Below, one piece after another: positions 1 through 5,821 of a DNA stretch of 5,821 bases (its first letter is position 1; every line of letters begins with the position of its first letter). The stretch is from Frankiaceae bacterium. Lineage in GTDB: Bacteria; Actinomycetota; Actinomycetes; JAVEEB01. The stretch is from contig JAVEEB010000467.1 in the NCBI GenBank assembly GCA_030840665.1, positions 1-5,821 on the forward strand. Direction: 5' to 3'. The notes below the pieces were generated by a model that did no database searches, was not told the DNA's origin, and was given only the letters and a program-made list of their open reading frames with translations. The position numbers were made by a program, and so were the translations under genes.

Positions 1-970
<970 letters not shown>

Positions 971-971
<1 letters not shown>

Positions 972-1489
972 TGAGCACTGTGCTCGGTTCCCTCACGACA
1001 CCCGCGACGAAGGCGGCGCGGCAGGCCCGCGTGGCGACGCTTCTCGAGACGACGCCGGTGCACTCGCAGGGTGAGCTGATGCGATTGCTCGCGGACGAAG
1101 GCTTCGTCGTCACGCAGGCGACGCTCTCGCGCGATCTCGAGGAGATCGGCGCAGTGAAGAACCGCGCACAGGATGGCACGCTCGTGTACGCGATGCCGTC
1201 GGACGAGCGCGGCAGACCGGCGGATGCCGAACAGATCCTTCGCCTCGGACGGGCCCTGGAAGATCTCCTCGTCTCGGCCGAGGCGGCGGGGAACGTCGTC
1301 GTCCTGCGCACCCCGCCCGCCGGGGCCAACATGCTGGCCTCGGCTCTCGACCGGGCCGCATTGCCCGGGGTGGCCGGCACGGTGGCCGGCGACGACACCG
1401 TCCTGCTGGTCTGCCGAACACCGGCGTCCCCGGAGGCGACCGCCGTGGTGGCCCTGCTGACCCGGCTCGCCGAAGGTCGGACGCCCTGA
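971..1489 (+). CDS. argR: Arginine repressor ArgR
   Basis: ArgR is the hexameric, arginine-dependent repressor of arginine biosynthesis genes and binds ARG-box operators. The 172-residue product has an N-terminal winged-helix domain (about 14-76) with recognition-helix sequence QATLSRDL (49-56). A linker leads to a C-terminal oligomerisation and arginine-binding domain (about 88-168) that includes GTVAGDDT (136-143), with the Asp pair at 141-142 expected to contact arginine. The frame is open far upstream inside argF, but homology begins only after the ATG at 971. GGAGG at 956-960 and GGAG at 962-965 precede this ATG. The TGATG overlap with argF implies coupled translation, so the repressor is made together with its target enzymes. 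An 85-nt gap to argG follows. I expect it to autoregulate the operon from an operator upstream of this window. Confidence 0.96.
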
Positions 1490-1511
1490 GCGATGCTCGC
1501 CGTACACACTC

Positions 1512-1530
1512 CTCGGACCTCTGGTCCGGG
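1512..1530 (+). promoter_or_regulatory. Hairpin in the argR-argG gap (possible attenuator, partial terminator or processing site)
   Basis: An 8-bp stem (1512-1519 with 1523-1530, core CGGACC/GGTCCG, one G-T pair) closes a 3-nt TCT loop. A smaller GAGC/GCTC hairpin sits just upstream at 1488-1498. After the stem there is only ATTT at 1537-1540, not a proper U-tract, so a strong intrinsic terminator is unlikely. No convincing -35/-10 pair is visible in the 85-nt gap. The role is inferred from position: this is the only non-overlapping junction of the gene cluster. Confidence 0.35.
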
Positions 1531-1562
1531 CCACAGATTTCCATGAAGCGCACAACCAATTG

Positions 1563-1568
1563 AAGGAG
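1563..1568 (+). promoter_or_regulatory. Ribosome binding site that decides the argG start
   Basis: AAGGAG lies 6 nt before the GTG at 1575, which is ideal spacing. The longer in-frame start TTG 1560 would sit upstream of this site and place it inside the coding sequence, so GTG 1575 is chosen. Confidence 0.8.
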
Positions 1569-1574
1569 AGTCAC

Positions 1575-4864
<3,290 letters not shown>

Positions 4865-4881
<17 letters not shown>

Positions 4882-4933
4882 CCCTGTGACCTGCGCAAAC
4901 GTGCAGAATCGCCCCGGAATTTGTCCGGTGGGG
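4865..4933 (+). terminator. Cluster of three hairpins after mpg; possible operon terminator without a U-tract
   Basis: Three inverted repeats follow one another. The first is ATCGAG/CTCGAT (4865-4879, 3-nt loop), which overlaps the mpg stop. The second is CTGCGC/GTGCAG-type (4891-4906, AAAC loop, one G-T pair). The third has CCGGA (4914-4918) pairing with TCCGG (4924-4928) around ATTTG, extended past one bulged T by C4912-C4913 with G4930-G4931. None is followed by a run of T. High-GC actinomycetes often terminate at hairpins lacking a U-tract, or by Rho, so this is the best candidate end of the arg-mpg transcript. That function is inferred only from position and structure. Confidence 0.4.
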
Positions 4934-4945
4934 ACCCCCCGAGAC

Positions 4946-4973
4946 TTGACTCAAACGAGGTGTGTCGTAGAGT
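4946..4973 (+). promoter_or_regulatory. rRNA operon promoter P1 (upstream)
   Basis: TTGACT (-35, 4946-4951), a 16-nt spacer and TAGAGT (-10, 4968-4973) form a good principal-sigma promoter. The expected transcription start is near 4980. A CCCCCC tract lies at 4935-4940, just upstream of the -35. It sits about 520 nt upstream of 16S, in the usual place for the distal of two tandem rrn promoters. Start-site position is inferred. Confidence 0.7.
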
Positions 4974-4987
4974 TCACCACGTTGCAC

Positions 4988-5026
4988 CGCGGAGGAACGG
5001 ACACCCACTCGGGTGGCCGGTCCGCG
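4988..5026 (+). repeat. Nested inverted repeat downstream of P1
   Basis: An outer 6-bp stem CGCGGA/TCCGCG (4988-4993 with 5021-5026) encloses an inner 5-bp hairpin CACCC-actc-GGGTG (5002-5015). An alternative outer pairing CGGAC/GTCCG (4998-5002 with 5020-5024) is also possible. It would be transcribed only from P1 and lies about 15 nt downstream of its likely start, so it may stabilise or regulate the P1 transcript. The function is not established. Confidence 0.45.
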
Positions 5027-5041
5027 TAAGGCTCCAAAGAA

Positions 5042-5056
5042 GATCGCATTGCGATC
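5042..5056 (+). repeat. Perfect 15-bp inverted repeat GATCGCA-T-TGCGATC between P1 and P2
   Basis: Two 7-nt arms are exactly complementary around a single central base. As RNA it would form a tight 6-bp hairpin with an ATT loop. As DNA it looks like a dimeric-repressor operator. It lies 66 nt upstream of the P2 -35 and about 60 nt downstream of the P1 start, where either role is possible. I do not recognise it as the site of a named regulator. Confidence 0.5.
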
Positions 5057-5122
5057 AGTGTCACCGGGAACCGACCTCAACGCGCGGCCATCGAGCTGCC
5101 CACCGAGTGAAAACCCCCCAAG

Positions 5123-5151
5123 TTGACACGCTTCAGCGGATCACCTAGAGT
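5123..5151 (+). promoter_or_regulatory. rRNA operon promoter P2 (proximal, consensus-like)
   Basis: A perfect TTGACA (-35, 5123-5128), an optimal 17-nt spacer and TAGAGT (-10, 5146-5151) make this the strongest promoter in the window. The predicted start is near 5158, leaving a leader of about 340 nt before 16S. The upstream CCCCCC tract (5114-5119) and the -10 hexamer repeat those of P1, 178 nt (-10 to -10) upstream. Assignment as the main rrn promoter is very likely; the exact start is inferred. Confidence 0.85.
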
Positions 5152-5325
5152 AACACCTCGCGCCCCGCGGGAAACGAACGCTGGAAACAGCGGCCGACCG
5201 GGGGACGAACCCCCAACCAAGACCCCAAAACACAGGCTAACCACGCCTGCGTTTGATGGTGATGGGTTGGATGCATCACAGCGACGCCTGGCAAGAAGAC
5301 CGAGAGGTCGGAAGCCTGAGCACCC

Positions 5326-5366
5326 GCTCCTTGAGAACTCAACAGCGTGCCGAAAGTTAGCGCCAA
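5326..5366 (+). promoter_or_regulatory. Conserved actinobacterial rRNA leader block, likely antitermination (boxA-like) region
   Basis: The block reads GCTCCTTGAGAACTCAACAG, continues with CGTGCC and AAAGTTAGCGCCAA, and closely follows the sequence I know from rrn leaders of streptomycetes and other actinomycetes. GCTCCTTGA resembles the Nus-factor boxA (TGCTCTTTA). TTGAG and CTCAA form an inverted repeat around AA (5331-5342). The expected role is assembly of the Nus antitermination complex so that polymerase passes through the structured, untranslated operon. The match is from memory and the function is by analogy. Confidence 0.65.
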
Positions 5367-5374
5367 GTTTCACA

Positions 5375-5416
5375 TGCGCTCAGTGCCCCGACCCCCGTCG
5401 GTGGTATGTGAGCGCG
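5375..5416 (+). other. Long stem-loop in the rRNA leader
   Basis: The outer stem TGCGCTCA/TGAGCGCG (5375-5382 with 5409-5416) has seven Watson-Crick pairs and one G-T pair. It continues through a small internal loop into 5384-5387 with 5403-5406, then a bulged T5402, and finally CCGAC-CCCC-GTCGG (5388-5401). It spans about 42 nt directly after the antitermination-like block, and is the most stable-looking structure in the leader. It may be an RNase III or leader-folding element; the sequence shows only the pairing. Confidence 0.6.
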
Positions 5417-5486
5417 ACAACACGCGAGAGTAAAGATGAGACTCGCATAGTCCGGATCCGGCGGTGAGAGCCGCTGCTCTGTTGAC

Positions 5487-5500
5487 TGATTACCAAATCA
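5487..5500 (+). other. Small hairpin abutting the 16S 5' end
   Basis: TGATT-acca-AATCA forms a 5-bp stem that ends at the base before the predicted first nucleotide of mature 16S rRNA. It could mark the 5' maturation site or fold only transiently. Evidence is the pairing and the position alone. Confidence 0.35.
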
Positions 5501-5821
5501 TTCACGGAGAGTTTGATCCTGGCTCAGGACGAACGCTGGCGGCGTGCTTAACACATGCAAGTCGAGCGAGGGGCACCTTCGGGTGTCACCTAGCGGCGAA
5601 CGGGTGAGTAACACGTGGGCAACCTGCCCTCAGCTCTGGGATAACCCCCGGAAACGGGAGCTAATACCGGATATGACCTCTTTGGACATCCTTCGAGGTG
5701 GAAAGAATTTCGGCTGAGGATGGGCCCGCGGCCTATCAGCTTGTTGGTGGGGTAATGGCCTACCAAGGCGACGACGGGTAGCCGGCCTGAGAGGGCGACC
5801 GGCCACACTGGGACTGAGACA
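5501..5821 (+). rRNA. rrs: 16S ribosomal RNA, 5' part (cut by the window edge)
   Basis: The universal bacterial 16S start AGAGTTTGATCCTGGCTCAG is at 5508-5527. Aligning its first A with E. coli position 8 puts the mature 5' end near 5501 (uncertain by a few nt). GACGAACGCTGGCGGCG, CATGCAAGTCGAGCG, CGGGTGAGTAACACGTG and CTAATACCGGATATGACC follow. The sequence continues through ACTGGGACTGAGACA, which corresponds roughly to E. coli 310-330. Helix 6 is short, with a CACC-TTCG-GGTG tetraloop hairpin (5574-5585). The wording of the V1-V2 region is that of a high-GC actinobacterium; about 320 nt is not enough for me to name a genus. The rest of 16S, the spacer, 23S and 5S lie beyond the window. Confidence 0.98.

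Larger units (their letters stand above)
5158..5500 (+). ncRNA. rRNA operon leader (pre-16S 5' external transcribed spacer)
   Basis: This is the transcribed, non-coding stretch between P2 and mature 16S. Reading along it I see GGGGG-acgaa-CCCCC (5200-5214), CAGGC/GCCTG (5233-5249) and GACC-gaga-GGTC with a GNRA-type loop (5298-5309). These are followed by the conserved leader block (5326-5366), a long stem-loop (5375-5416), GCGG/CCGC (5461-5474) and TGATT/AATCA (5487-5500). Open frames here on either strand have no ribosome binding site or recognisable protein and are treated as chance. The upstream arm of the RNase III stem around 16S should lie here, but its partner is outside the window. 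Confidence 0.75.

Noticed and set aside
1543..1563. Six-codon open frame MKRTTN before argG as a possible arginine leader peptide
   Set aside because: It has no ribosome binding site and only one Arg codon, and its stop lies in the argG Shine-Dalgarno region. Chance is the better explanation.
1490..1574. ArgR operator (ARG box) in the argR-argG gap
   Set aside because: I find no pair of TGAAT/ATTCA-like half-sites with correct spacing here or in the 47 nt before argF. The operator is probably upstream of the window.
5077..5373. Minus-strand 98-codon frame and short plus-strand frames in the rRNA leader
   Set aside because: They lack ribosome binding sites and protein similarity, and they overlap the P2 promoter and conserved leader elements.
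5482..5487. TTGACT just before 16S as a third rrn promoter
   Set aside because: The sequence at the -10 distance is already inside 16S and does not resemble a -10 element.

Overview
The window is high-GC bacterial DNA from an actinomycete (Actinomycetota). Three things point there: G/C-rich third codon positions, the gene order argF-argR-argG-argH, and a 16S rRNA 5' end with its leader that reads as actinobacterial. I cannot place it reliably below class level. Every gene lies on the + strand.

Positions 1-4881 are the distal part of an arginine biosynthesis operon with a DNA repair gene at its end. The last codons of an upstream gene (1-48, possibly argD) overlap argF (ornithine carbamoyltransferase). 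Then come argR (arginine-responsive repressor), argG (argininosuccinate synthase), argH (argininosuccinate lyase) and mpg (3-methyladenine/alkylpurine DNA glycosylase). ArgF, ArgG and ArgH carry out the last three steps from ornithine to arginine, and ArgR is the expected feedback repressor. Four of the five junctions overlap by 1, 1, 4 and 22 nt. The only gap is 85 nt between argR and argG, and it holds a compact hairpin.

Positions 4882-5500 (619 nt) contain no convincing protein gene. This is the control region and leader of a ribosomal RNA operon. It holds a cluster of hairpins after mpg, two tandem sigma70-type promoters with identical TAGAGT -10 hexamers, and inverted repeats between them. 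Next come the conserved actinobacterial leader block containing TTGAGAACTCAACAG and a long stem-loop, with a small hairpin against the 16S start.

Positions 5501-5821 are the first 321 nt or so of 16S rRNA, cut by the window edge.

I see no mobile element, CRISPR array, tRNA or defence-like gene, and nothing that amounts to a new biological system. The points worth a second look are the arg-mpg-rrn junction (no tyrS between mpg and the rRNA operon) and the structured rRNA promoter/leader region.
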